Source: Bacteroidota bacterium (GTDB taxonomy: Bacteria; Bacteroidota; Bacteroidia; Chitinophagales; Chitinophagaceae). From it: 64,000 bases of DNA. The stretch lies in contig JAEWHC010000005.1 in NCBI GenBank assembly GCA_023387985.1, forward strand, positions 1 through 64,000. Direction: 5' to 3'. The notes below the pieces were generated by a model, which did no database searches, was not told where the DNA came from, and saw only the letters and a program-made list of their open reading frames with translations. Every line of letters starts with the position of its first letter. Within the stretch, counting starts at the first letter, position 1. A program made the translations under genes and the position numbers. Shown here one piece after another: positions 1 to 7,023 of this stretch.

Positions 1-216
1 AATTTATGTGTCTCCACATAAACAGTGCTGTTGCTCCATCACTTTCAAAGATCTTAATCTGTGCTCAATTCTCCTCAACCCTTCCTGCGCCACACAAACC
101 TGTACAATAACCAGGATCACTCCTACGATATCATCTGCTCCCTATTCTCCCAAAATCTCGCTGAATCTTTACTACCCCGGACTTGCTCTCAGGATATCCC
201 CGTTTTTTCGGGAGTG
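1..216 (-). other. Untranslated leader leaving the left edge, probably of an rRNA operon
   Basis: Read on the minus strand, this stretch lies downstream of two strong promoters and has no convincing reading frame. Just after the nearer promoter is a small CCCG/CGGG hairpin (199-212). Further on is the string GATCTTTGAAAGTGATGG, which resembles the CTTTGAAA/CTTTGACA motif common in Bacteroidota 16S rRNA leaders. At 3-22 is a perfect 8-bp stem (TTTATGTG, four-base loop, CACATAAA). Two strong promoters, a long untranslated leader and this motif together suggest a 16S rRNA gene just beyond base 1. The rRNA itself is not in the window, so this is inference. Confidence 0.5.
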
Positions 217-246
217 CAAAGATAAACAGCTTTTTGATTCTACCAA
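217..246 (-). promoter_or_regulatory. Promoter P1 (proximal) of the leftward leader
   Basis: On the minus strand the -7 element TATCTTTG (217-224) matches the Bacteroidota consensus TAnnTTTG exactly. A TTGG -33 element lies 18 bp upstream (243-246). The transcript would run leftward into the leader. Confidence 0.6.
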
Positions 247-333
247 GCTTTCTTTTGTTAAAAGAAATTATAAAGAGCTTGTTGTTACCTTGCCTATTCG
301 CTTCAGTCTTCCGCTACTTTCGGACAAGGCCTG

Positions 334-362
334 CAAAGATAATGTAGGATTGATATACCAAA
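334..362 (-). promoter_or_regulatory. Promoter P2 (distal) of the leftward leader
   Basis: This is a second exact TATCTTTG (334-341) on the minus strand, with TTTG 17 bp upstream (359-362). It lies 117 bp upstream of P1 and shares the same TATCTTTGCA core. Tandem strong promoters of this kind are typical of stable-RNA operons. Confidence 0.6.
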
Positions 363-464
363 CAAAAGAAACTGCAAAAAAATCCACACAAAACGGCTTA
401 ATGTAACGCTCAAGCTTATCGCACTCATCCAAACATGGCCGCAGCATACACGGCAATGTAAAAA

Positions 465-853
465 TCAGAAATAGCTGTAATTGGGAGAGCCAATGCCAAA
501 CATCTCACACAAGGCTCGGAACCAGCCATGGTTCATAAAGTTCCGCTGCTTCAACCGGAAGGTTTGCAAGGCAAGATTTTATTCTTTAATGCGATTAAAA
601 GCCAAGTCGTTTTCTTCAATGGTCCTAGCCGATTTCAACAAGTTAGATTTTCATAGACTCATGCACCGTAATGGCCACTATCTTCAATAAATTATCGTAT
701 CCGGATCCTATTGAAAAGGTATAATATCGCGGGATGGTGTTTCGCATTGAGGCAGCTTCAGCTGTGCGGCCTTCCTGTTCTCATCTTTTCATAACCACTT
801 CCAACAAAATCATAGTACTTTACCTCGGTCAGGTTTTGACGATAAAAACCAGT
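465..853 (-). pseudogene. Decayed protein-coding gene, family not recognised
   Basis: On the minus strand a protein can be followed through several frames. Upstream to downstream the pieces are TGFYRQNLTEVKYYDFVGSG..., then a frame change, EGRTAEAASMRNTIPRYYTF..., a second frame change near 653, SARTIEENDLAFNRIKE, an in-frame TAA, and NLALQTFRLKQRNF... ending ...MFGIGSPNYSYF at a TGA (465-467). Each piece has protein-like composition and ends where the next begins in another frame, which is what a frameshifted relic looks like. I cannot name the family. No terminal repeats or IS ends are visible. Confidence 0.5.
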
Positions 854-971
854 TGATCAACATCTCCTGTCCTTATTAAGCCGAAGACATGCCAGATTGG
901 AGAAGCCTTGGTCTTCCACTTTCTTATTATGAAAATATCCTATTTTTGAAAGTTCGAATTCAAAACAATTT
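854..971 (+). promoter_or_regulatory. Upstream region of fabI with a -7 element
   Basis: A TATTTTTG element (941-948) matches TAnnTTTG and lies 23 bp before the fabI start, so the leader would be about 18 nt. No good TTTG is present at the expected -33 distance. Nothing else is recognised here. Confidence 0.4.
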
Positions 972-1787
972 ATGAGTACACAACTTCTTGAAGGGAAAAA
1001 AGGGATCATCTTTGGCGCATTGAATGACCAATCCATTGCCTGGAAGACAGCCCAAAAATGTTATGACCAGGGAGCACAAATTGTGCTGACCAATGCGCCT
1101 ATCGCATTGCGTATGGGTGAGATCAATGAACTGGCAAAATACTGTGGCGATGCTCCGGTGATCGGTGCTGATGCCACGAGCAATGCAGATCTTAAAGCCT
1201 TGCTGGAAAAATCAATGGAACATTTTGGAGGGCCAATAGATTTTATACTCCACTCCATTGGCATGAGTGTGAACTTACGCAAAAACAATCCTTATACGGA
1301 CCTCAATCATGAGTTTACACACAAGACTATGGATATTTCAGCCTTCAGTATGCACAGGCTTTGCCAGGCTGCTTACCAGCTTGATGCCATGGCGGAATGG
1401 GGCAGTATAGTTGCACTCACCTATATTGCCGCACAGCGTGTATTTCCAGATTACAGTGAAATGGCCGATGCCAAAGCACTGCTCGAAAGTATATCGCGGT
1501 CTTTCGGGTACCATTTCGGTTTGAAAAAGAAAGTACGTATCAATACCATCAGCCAGAGCCCAACCAGAACGACGGCCGGAAGTGGGGTGAAAGGATTTGA
1601 TGGATTTATGTCATACGCAGAAAAAATGAGCCCGTTGGGAAATGCAACCGCTGAAGATTGCGCCAATTACTGTACGGTGATGTTCAGCGATTATACCCGG
1701 ATGGTTACTATGCAGAACCTCTACCATGATGGTGGGTTCAGCTTTACCGGAGTAACCCAGCAGGTAGTGGATCAAATGGAAAAATAG
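972..1787 (+). CDS. fabI: Enoyl-[acyl-carrier-protein] reductase, FabI type
   Basis: FabI performs the last step of each fatty-acid elongation cycle in the cytoplasm, reducing trans-2-enoyl-ACP with NAD(P)H. The 271-residue protein is a divergent short-chain dehydrogenase. The cofactor-binding start is GIIFGALNDQSIAW (residues 11-24), and the FabI-specific Tyr-x6-Lys pair is Y161/K168 in DYSEMADAK, with the companion tyrosine Y151 in LTYIAAQ. Length is normal for FabI. The ATG at 972 directly precedes the conserved N-terminus. A SemiSWEET gene follows after 14 bp and is probably co-transcribed. FabI enzymes are the classical triclosan target; sensitivity cannot be read from this sequence. Confidence 0.95.
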   Translation: MSTQLLEGKKGIIFGALNDQSIAWKTAQKCYDQGAQIVLTNAPIALRMGEINELAKYCGDAPVIGADATSNADLKALLEKSMEHFGGPIDFILHSIGMSVNLRKNNPYTDLNHEFTHKTMDISAFSMHRLCQAAYQLDAMAEWGSIVALTYIAAQRVFPDYSEMADAKALLESISRSFGYHFGLKKKVRINTISQSPTRTTAGSGVKGFDGFMSYAEKMSPLGNATAEDCANYCTVMFSDYTRMVTMQNLYHDGGFSFTGVTQQVVDQMEK

Positions 1788-1801
1788 AAGCGGCAAAACA
1801 T

Positions 1802-2074
1802 ATGAATAACGTTGACCTTATCGGACATTTGGGATCGGTGCTTACCAGCATTACGTTTATCCCCCAGGTATACAAGACTTGGACGACAAAAGAAGTGGAA
1901 GGATTGAGCCTGGCCATGATGTTCATCATTTTAACGAGCACCGTGGTATGGCTTGTTTACGGACTGTTGGCCAACCTGCTTCCTGTGATCATTTGCAATG
2001 CCATCGTGTTTACCTTATCTCTGATCCTGATCATTATGAAATTAAAATATCATAAAAAAACAGTGGGCAGCTAA
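1802..2074 (+). CDS. SemiSWEET sugar transporter
   Basis: This is a 90-residue inner-membrane protein with three hydrophobic segments (roughly residues 5-25, 36-56 and 61-81) and the PQ-loop signature FIPQVYKTW (residues 18-26). That is the single three-helix bundle of bacterial SemiSWEETs, which dimerise to make a bidirectional sugar pore. Substrate specificity cannot be judged; family members carry glucose or sucrose. It follows fabI by 14 bp and precedes a terminator, so the two form a short operon, although no metabolic link is evident. Confidence 0.85.
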   Translation: MNNVDLIGHLGSVLTSITFIPQVYKTWTTKEVEGLSLAMMFIILTSTVVWLVYGLLANLLPVIICNAIVFTLSLILIIMKLKYHKKTVGS

Positions 2075-2159
2075 CGCTTACCTATGACATTCAAACGGTA
2101 ACGAATTGCCTCGTTAGAAAACAAACTCATTACATTTTATCATTTTCACTAAAAACTAA

Positions 2160-2200
2160 AACGCAAAACAGGAATTCGAAGCGCCTGCTTTGCGTTTTTT
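2160..2200 (+). terminator. Rho-independent terminator after fabI-SemiSWEET
   Basis: The 13-bp stem is AACGCAAAACAGG (2160-2172) with CCTGCTTTGCGTT (2184-2196), carrying one mismatch. It closes an 11-nt loop and runs into six Ts (2195-2200). Confidence 0.8.
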
Positions 2201-2252
2201 ATGCGGTGAATTTTCCTATGTTTAGATAAGGTGTTTTTTATGCTTTGAAATG

Positions 2253-2474
2253 CTAATACTCGTCTTCATTAAAGAAGAAATCGCTCTGACTTGGATAATC
2301 CGGCCAAATATCTTCGAGGCCTTCATAAATCTCTCCATCATCTTCCAATTCCTGGAGATTCTCCACCACCTCGAGGGGTGCGCCAGAACGGATCGAATAA
2401 TCGATCAATTCATCTTTTGTTGCCGGCCATGGGGCATCCTCCAAATGTGAAGCCAGTTCAAGTGTCCAAAACAT
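2253..2474 (-). CDS. DUF2795 family protein
   Basis: This 73-residue acidic protein is conserved in Bacteroidota. The core APWPATKDELIDYSIRSG fits the DUF2795 fold, and the C-terminus is very acidic and aromatic (DIWPDYPSQSDFFFNEDEY). The function is unknown. Unusually for this window, the start has a strong Shine-Dalgarno: GGAGG lies 9 nt before the ATG on the minus strand. That supports both the start and efficient translation. The gene stands alone and is divergent from the LolD-like gene. Confidence 0.8.
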   Translation of the reverse strand: MFWTLELASHLEDAPWPATKDELIDYSIRSGAPLEVVENLQELEDDGEIYEGLEDIWPDYPSQSDFFFNEDEY

Positions 2475-2676
2475 ATAGTAGTCCTCCTAATTTTTTCGCA
2501 AAAGTAGAGTTATCGCATTAATTTCCAAACCCGATTTTTTTGCACTGATTATAATACGCCGGAAAGTTCAAAAGTTATTCCTAAATCATTGTTTTCAGTA
2601 AATGCCCGGGAAAATCAGTCGGTTGGGCTGCATTTCGTAATTTCGGCCCCAAACCGTCTAACGCCTTTCATCGCTT

Positions 2677-3333
2677 ATGGAAATTCTAATTGCAAAAAAT
2701 ATTTCAAAAAAATATGGAGACCTTCAAATTCTTCAGGGGGTGGACCTGTCTGTTGCAGAAGGCGAAGTGGTTTCAATTGTCGGTGCTTCCGGTGCGGGCA
2801 AAAGTACATTGCTACATATCTTGGGTACGCTTGAAAAACCGGATTCCGGAAGCGTGATCATCAATGGTACTGAAACGGAGCGTCTTTCCGGAAACTCCCT
2901 CGCCCATTTCAGGAATAACCAGATTGGATTTGTATTCCAGTTTCACCATCTTTTACCCGAATTCAGTGCCGTGGAAAATGTTTCTATTCCAGGATGGATC
3001 GCGAAACGAAGCCGGAGCCAGGTAGAAAAAGCAGCCAAAACATTACTGGCTGAACTCGGGCTTCACGACCGCCTTCACCATAAACCCGGGCAGTTGTCGG
3101 GTGGCGAACAACAGCGTGTGGCTGTGGCCAGGGCCCTGATCAATAAACCAAAAATCATATTCGCAGATGAACCAACGGGAAATCTCGACAGTCAACATGC
3201 CCGCGAATTACACCAATTGTTTTTTGACCTCAGAAAGGAAAGAAAGCAAACTTTTCTGATCGTTACGCATAATGAGGAACTTGCCGGATTAAGCGATCGC
3301 AAACTGTCCATGAAGGATGGAAGAATCATTTGA
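2677..3333 (+). CDS. ABC transporter ATP-binding protein, LolD-like
   Basis: This 218-residue nucleotide-binding subunit has Walker A GASGAGKST (36-44), Q-loop glutamine Q88, signature LSGGEQQ (140-146) and Walker B IIFADEP (160-166) followed by TGNLDS. This is the LolD/MacB/FtsE group, and in Bacteroidota it is usually annotated as the LolD ATPase that powers release of outer-membrane lipoproteins to LolA. No LolC/E-type permease is adjacent, so its partner must be encoded elsewhere. Its stop codon abuts the stop of the convergent cobalamin adenosyltransferase gene with no intervening base. LolD is likely but not proven. Confidence 0.85.
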   Translation: MEILIAKNISKKYGDLQILQGVDLSVAEGEVVSIVGASGAGKSTLLHILGTLEKPDSGSVIINGTETERLSGNSLAHFRNNQIGFVFQFHHLLPEFSAVENVSIPGWIAKRSRSQVEKAAKTLLAELGLHDRLHHKPGQLSGGEQQRVAVARALINKPKIIFADEPTGNLDSQHARELHQLFFDLRKERKQTFLIVTHNEELAGLSDRKLSMKDGRII

Positions 3334-3900
3334 TCACCGGGTTATCCAGGGAATTTCTTTTGCGCCGAGTTTATGAGCTGAATAACGGGCCAATACAAAA
3401 ATCCAGTCGCTTAACCGGTTCAAATATTTAAGAATCAGCTGGCTGTCTTCATCATCCATATTTTCTTCCAGAATGAGGTTAACGACTTCCCGCTCCGCCC
3501 TGCGGCATACACAACGGGTGATGTGTATGCTGGAAACCAACGGGTGTCCTCCCGGTAATATGAATGACTTAAGCGGCGGAAGTTCAACATCCATCTGGTC
3601 TATCGAGTTTTCCAGGGAAAGAATGTCTTCTTCGCCAAAGCGGGGCAATGGAAACACGCCTTTTTTTTCTGGAGCCAAAGACAAATGCGAACCAATAACG
3701 AACAATGTAGCCTGAATTTGCCTGAGCTGGTGTGAGATATTTTCATCGGCCGTTGAATCAGCCACATATCCCATATGGGCATTCAGTTCATCCACGGTAC
3801 CATAAGCCTGTATACGCACATTGGCCTTAGAAACTTTACGTCCTCCCAATAAGGCCGTTTGCCCTTTATCCCCTGTTTTGGTATAAATTTTAAATGCCAT
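3334..3900 (-). CDS. ATP:cob(I)alamin adenosyltransferase, PduO type
   Basis: The enzyme transfers the adenosyl group of ATP to cob(I)alamin, producing coenzyme B12. The 188-residue protein has the PduO/MMAB hallmarks: the N-terminal ATP loop YTKTGDKGQTALLGG and the C-terminal helix RCVCRRAEREVV. I start it at the ATG at 3900. An upstream in-frame TTG (3906) would overlap the preceding gene's stop and adds nothing conserved. It is the last gene of the operon gatC - ABC ATPase - adenosyltransferase. No other B12 gene and no cobalamin riboswitch is visible, so it probably serves salvaged cobalamin. Confidence 0.92.
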   Translation of the reverse strand: MAFKIYTKTGDKGQTALLGGRKVSKANVRIQAYGTVDELNAHMGYVADSTADENISHQLRQIQATLFVIGSHLSLAPEKKGVFPLPRFGEEDILSLENSIDQMDVELPPLKSFILPGGHPLVSSIHITRCVCRRAEREVVNLILEENMDDEDSQLILKYLNRLSDWIFVLARYSAHKLGAKEIPWITR

Positions 3901-3902
3901 GA

Positions 3903-4619
3903 TCAAATCGGATTTTCAATGGCCATACTTCTTTTTCCAACTTGTTGTGTATCGCTTTCCATTAAACCATCCCTCAACCGGATTATCCTTTTTGCATACT
4001 TCGCAATATCTTCTTCATGGGTAACAAGCACCACGGTATTTCCGGCTTCCTGAATTTCTGAAAACAGGTCCATGATTTCAATAGAAGTCTTGCTGTCAAG
4101 GTTACCTGTAGGTTCATCAGCCAGGATAATGGCCGGGCTGTTTACCAATGCACGGGCTACTGCAACACGCTGGATCTGCCCACCACTCAATTCATTTGGC
4201 TTGTGATAACTGCGATCTCCAAGTCCCACTTTGTCCAATACGTTCAGCGACATTTCGATCCGCTCTTTTTTGGGGATACCGGCATAAATCAGCGGCAATG
4301 CTACGTTTTCTACAGCCGTCAGCCGGGGCAATAGGTTGAACTGCTGGAAAACAAATCCTATTTCCTTGTTTCTCACCTGTGCAAGATCGGCATCGTCCAT
4401 CTGACTTACATCAGTTCCATTAAGAATGTAATGACCGCCGGTGGCTGAATCAAGGCATCCTATAATATTCATTAAGGTACTTTTTCCTGAACCTGAAGGC
4501 CCCATTAACGCAACATATTCATTGCGCTGAATGGTGAGGTCAATGCCTTTGAGTACTTCCAGCGATTGGGTACCCATATAATAAGTTTTGCGGATCTGGT
4601 TAAGCTGTATGATCGCCAT
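3903..4619 (-). CDS. ABC transporter ATP-binding protein, MacB/LolD type
   Basis: This 238-residue ATPase has Walker A GPSGSGKST (40-48), FVFQQFNLLP Q-loop, signature LSGGQIQ (144-150) and Walker B ILADEP with TGNLDSK. This subfamily energises MacB-type permeases that move lipids, lipoproteins or toxic compounds by mechanotransmission. The C-terminal 20 residues beyond the fold are polar and poorly conserved. It sits 6 bp after gatC and its TGA lies 2 bp before the ATG of the next gene, so co-transcription is likely. No permease lies nearby. Confidence 0.9.
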   Translation of the reverse strand: MAIIQLNQIRKTYYMGTQSLEVLKGIDLTIQRNEYVALMGPSGSGKSTLMNIIGCLDSATGGHYILNGTDVSQMDDADLAQVRNKEIGFVFQQFNLLPRLTAVENVALPLIYAGIPKKERIEMSLNVLDKVGLGDRSYHKPNELSGGQIQRVAVARALVNSPAIILADEPTGNLDSKTSIEIMDLFSEIQEAGNTVVLVTHEEDIAKYAKRIIRLRDGLMESDTQQVGKRSMAIENPI

Positions 4620-4625
4620 AATACA

Positions 4626-4916
4626 TTATTTGTTGATGAATTTTGGTACTTCAAAGAATTTCCCATCATGTCGCGACGCATTTTTAAGTGCATCTTCAGC
4701 TTGCATTGGCCCTGCGGGAATATCTTTTCGGATAACATCGGACTTATTGACCGCCCATCTTGCCGGGTCGGTATGGGCGATATCGAGGTCTTCCAGCTTT
4801 TGTACAAAATGAACAATGCTTTGCAGATCTGAAACCATTTCCATACGGCTATTGTCGGTAAAGTTCAATCTTGAAAGTTTTGCCAGGTGATCGATCAATG
4901 ATTCGGTTATCTCCAT
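4626..4916 (-). CDS. gatC: Asp-tRNA(Asn)/Glu-tRNA(Gln) amidotransferase subunit C
   Basis: GatC is the small subunit that clasps GatA and GatB in the GatCAB complex, which amidates misacylated Glu-tRNA(Gln) and Asp-tRNA(Asn). The 96-residue protein shows the family pattern: an N-terminal helix IDHLAKLSRLNF, then a middle helix with LQSIVHFVQKLEDLD, and a C-terminal RKDIPAGPMQAEDALKNAS segment. gatA and gatB are not in the window, which is common. It is the first gene of a three-gene leftward operon. Confidence 0.93.
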   Translation of the reverse strand: MEITESLIDHLAKLSRLNFTDNSRMEMVSDLQSIVHFVQKLEDLDIAHTDPARWAVNKSDVIRKDIPAGPMQAEDALKNASRHDGKFFEVPKFINK

Positions 4917-4933
4917 TTCCCAATAATTAAGGT

Positions 4934-4941
4934 CAAATATA
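4934..4941 (-). promoter_or_regulatory. -7 element of the gatC operon
   Basis: On the minus strand TATATTTG matches TAnnTTTG and lies 17 bp before the gatC ATG. No clear -33 TTTG is seen. Confidence 0.4.
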
Positions 4942-5090
4942 GTTCAATTGAAACCCGGCCGGTTTTTATTTAGGTTTAGCGGCAGAAAAAGGGATATGGA
5001 TTTGCAAAAGCTGGAAATAGACGGTCGCTAGGGCCTGCGTTTGCCCTACCGTAAAATAATCAGGGCTTTAACTTTTTACTCCAGCTAACC

Positions 5091-5121
5091 TTTATTACCT
5101 TACAATGCCTCAATAGGTTTG
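5091..5121 (+). promoter_or_regulatory. Promoter of the outer-membrane protein gene
   Basis: TAGGTTTG (5114-5121) matches the -7 consensus, with a TTT at 5091-5093, 20 bp upstream. It supports the start codon at 5166 over the earlier one at 5124, which would fall almost on the transcription start. Confidence 0.45.
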
Positions 5122-5165
5122 GCATGTTTTTGGTTCTACCTGCCGTTGTAAAAAAACATTATACA

Positions 5166-5669
5166 ATGATCAAAACGCGGACTTTAATACCTATGCTGTT
5201 TATTTGTTTGGGATTATTCTCCACGCGTGCTTTCAGCCAGGCAAAAGGCACAACTTATAAAACAGCTATTGGTATTAAAGCGCCACCTGCGGGCATTACA
5301 GTTAAGCATTTTGTTCAAAGGAACCAGGCTTTGGAAGCTATTGTCAATGCGCCCCGCGGTGGAATCAGGCTGACAGCTTTATACGAATTTCATTTTGATC
5401 TTCCCGGCGCCAAAGGATTAAAATTATATGCCGGGCCCGGGCTTCATATTGGATCTTGGAACAAGGAGTGGAAATATGAAAGAAACAGGTGGAACAGGGA
5501 TTACAGGGGGTCTTACGCAGGCCTTGACCTGGTTCTTGGTTTTGACTGGAAAGTAAACGGAGTACCCTTGAATTTCTCCCTAGATGTTTTACCAAGTTAT
5601 AGCTGGGGTGAAAACGGGTATGAATTCAGTGATTATTGGGGTGGTATAGGATTCAGATACGCATTTTAA
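5166..5669 (+). CDS. Small outer-membrane beta-barrel-like protein
   Basis: This 167-residue exported protein has a clear signal peptide (residues 1-24: Lys/Arg start, hydrophobic core, cleavage near AFSQA). The rest alternates polar and aromatic residues in beta-strand fashion and ends in aromatic FRYAF, as expected for an outer-membrane barrel. Segments such as LKLYAGPGLHIGSW and YAGLDLVLGFDWKV look like transmembrane strands. The function is unknown. The ATG at 5166 is preferred to an in-frame start at 5124 because of the promoter position and the signal peptide. The YtxH gene follows after 36 bp. Confidence 0.75.
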   Translation: MIKTRTLIPMLFICLGLFSTRAFSQAKGTTYKTAIGIKAPPAGITVKHFVQRNQALEAIVNAPRGGIRLTALYEFHFDLPGAKGLKLYAGPGLHIGSWNKEWKYERNRWNRDYRGSYAGLDLVLGFDWKVNGVPLNFSLDVLPSYSWGENGYEFSDYWGGIGFRYAF

Positions 5670-5705
5670 ATGGTTTTAAATTTAATAACTCAAAAAACAA
5701 ATAAC

Positions 5706-5954
5706 ATGGCAAAAACTTCTGATGTATTGGTAGGAATGGTAGCAGGCTTTGCAGCAGGCGCTGCGGTGGCATTGTTGCTGGCCCCTGATAAGGGCACTGA
5801 AATGCGCAAGAAAATCAAGAAATCTGCAAAAGAATGGGGAGACAGGTTGGCTGATGAAACCGACAGTCTGATTTCAAAAGCAAAACAGCAATACAATAAA
5901 AAGCTGGATGAGGCAGAAAATGCCCTGGATGAAATGGAAACAAGCCTGAGCTGA
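5706..5954 (+). CDS. YtxH domain-containing protein
   Basis: This 82-residue protein starts with one glycine/alanine-rich membrane helix (about residues 8-26, GMVAGFAAGAAVALLLAPDKG), immediately followed by the GTEMRKKIKK motif and a long charged amphipathic helix. This is the YtxH/DUF883-like architecture linked to envelope stress and general stress response in several phyla; the molecular role is unknown. It is the first of three small envelope genes in the same direction. The ATG at 5706 directly precedes the conserved N-terminus; an earlier in-frame start at 5670 abuts the previous stop and is less likely. Confidence 0.8.
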   Translation: MAKTSDVLVGMVAGFAAGAAVALLLAPDKGTEMRKKIKKSAKEWGDRLADETDSLISKAKQQYNKKLDEAENALDEMETSLS

Positions 5955-6031
5955 TTACTCTCAATTAATTTATTCATGAGCATGGCAGTAGTCACTCGCT
6001 GGCTTACTGCCATTTTTAAAAACTGTTCAAA

Positions 6032-6409
6032 ATGAATGCAGATCCGAACAACCTGAAAGGCGACCACACCCTTAAGGAAAAACTCCAGGGACTGGTTGAT
6101 ACAACAAAATTGTACGTGGAAAACAAACTGGAGCTGACTATGCTCAAAGGATCCAGTAAAGTATCTAAAACGCTGGCAACCATCACTGTAATGGCCATCG
6201 CTTTCGTTTTCACCTGCCTGATTATCACGTTTGCCTTTATTGGTCTTGCCATCCTGATCAATCAAAATATGGGATCTCCTTATGCCGGTTATTTCATTAT
6301 GTCCGGGGTATTGATTTTACTACTGGTTCTTACAGTTACCCTGGGTAAAACGCTCATTAAAACCAGCATTATAAATATCATCCTGAAAAATATTGACGAC
6401 GATGAATAA
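6032..6409 (+). CDS. Phage-holin-like family membrane protein
   Basis: This 125-residue protein has an amphipathic N-terminal half that includes VDTTKLYVENKLELTML, and two strongly hydrophobic helices (about 48-75 and 83-107). This matches the 'phage holin family' (Holin-X/YqjE-like) annotation, which in Bacteroidota denotes chromosomal envelope proteins usually next to YtxH genes rather than lysis proteins. No phage gene is nearby. Its last 8 bases overlap the next gene, indicating translational coupling. Confidence 0.75.
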   Translation: MNADPNNLKGDHTLKEKLQGLVDTTKLYVENKLELTMLKGSSKVSKTLATITVMAIAFVFTCLIITFAFIGLAILINQNMGSPYAGYFIMSGVLILLLVLTVTLGKTLIKTSIINIILKNIDDDE

Positions 6410-6827
6410 TACATATGAAAAGTTGAGAGAAAGAATTGCTGCAAAGCAAAATGACATCAGGATGCAGGAACAGGAAATTGCCGATGGAACCAAGGACATT
6501 GTAAATGATCTGAGCCCGGCCAACATTGTATCCAACTTCAGCCATAATCTTGCCGAGAAGGTATTGCCATCCGGAATTGCTAAAAACGACCTTTTGATGA
6601 CCGGCTTATCTGTGGGCGGAAGTTTGCTAATGAAAACAGTGTTTAAGCGCAATTTGAGCGCTGTAAAAAAGGGTGCAGCAATCGCCGGCATTGCTGCGAT
6701 CGCTGCTGGAATTGGTATTTACCAGATTAAAAGGATAAAAGAGAAAAAATCTCAAAAGCGATTGAGCAAGGCAGTGGCTAAAGCCCGCAAGGCGGAAGCT
6801 GAAGTCATTTCAGCCATTTCTGAGTAA
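6402..6827 (+). CDS. Hypothetical membrane-associated helical protein
   Basis: This 141-residue protein has a charged N-terminal helix (about 1-35), an amphipathic middle, one Ala/Gly/Ile-rich membrane helix (about 91-110, GAAIAGIAAIAAGIGIYQI) and a basic Lys/Ala-rich C-terminus. The type is common as the third member of YtxH/holin-like clusters; I know no function. The ATG at 6402 overlaps the previous gene by 8 bases. An in-frame TTG at 6393 is possible but unneeded. A strong bidirectional terminator follows. Confidence 0.7.
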   Translation: MNNTYEKLRERIAAKQNDIRMQEQEIADGTKDIVNDLSPANIVSNFSHNLAEKVLPSGIAKNDLLMTGLSVGGSLLMKTVFKRNLSAVKKGAAIAGIAAIAAGIGIYQIKRIKEKKSQKRLSKAVAKARKAEAEVISAISE

Positions 6828-6970
6828 GCCATGTGCATCCCGAATATTCCCGGTTTCTTTCAGGTTTTTCCTGGGATGACCGCAGTGTAAATTCACAGCA
6901 ATTAGTTCCACTGAGATCTTGGGCGCAGGTGGGTGCTGCAGTCCAATACTCCACGAAGTATTTTTCAAAC

Positions 6971-7010
6971 AAAAAAACAGGCTGTGAATTTTAAACACAG
7001 CCTGTTTTTT
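6971..7010. terminator. Bidirectional terminator between the YtxH cluster and the TonB-type receptor
   Basis: A perfect 14-15 bp stem (AAAAACAGGCTGTG at 6973-6986 with its complement to 7010) encloses a 9-nt loop. It has T-runs on both strands, so it can stop transcription from either side. Confidence 0.85.
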
Positions 7011-7023
7011 CGGAAATCCTTTT

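Noticed and set aside
8..406. 132-codon plus-strand frame at the left edge
   Set aside because: It runs antisense through two consensus promoters and a leader, with Cys/Ser/Thr-rich composition and no family resemblance.
5690..6265. 191-codon minus-strand frame
   Set aside because: Opposite the YtxH and holin-like genes, which have better composition and context.
6032..6409. Prophage, because of a 'phage holin family' protein
   Set aside because: No other phage gene, integrase or att site is near; these proteins are chromosomal envelope proteins next to YtxH genes.
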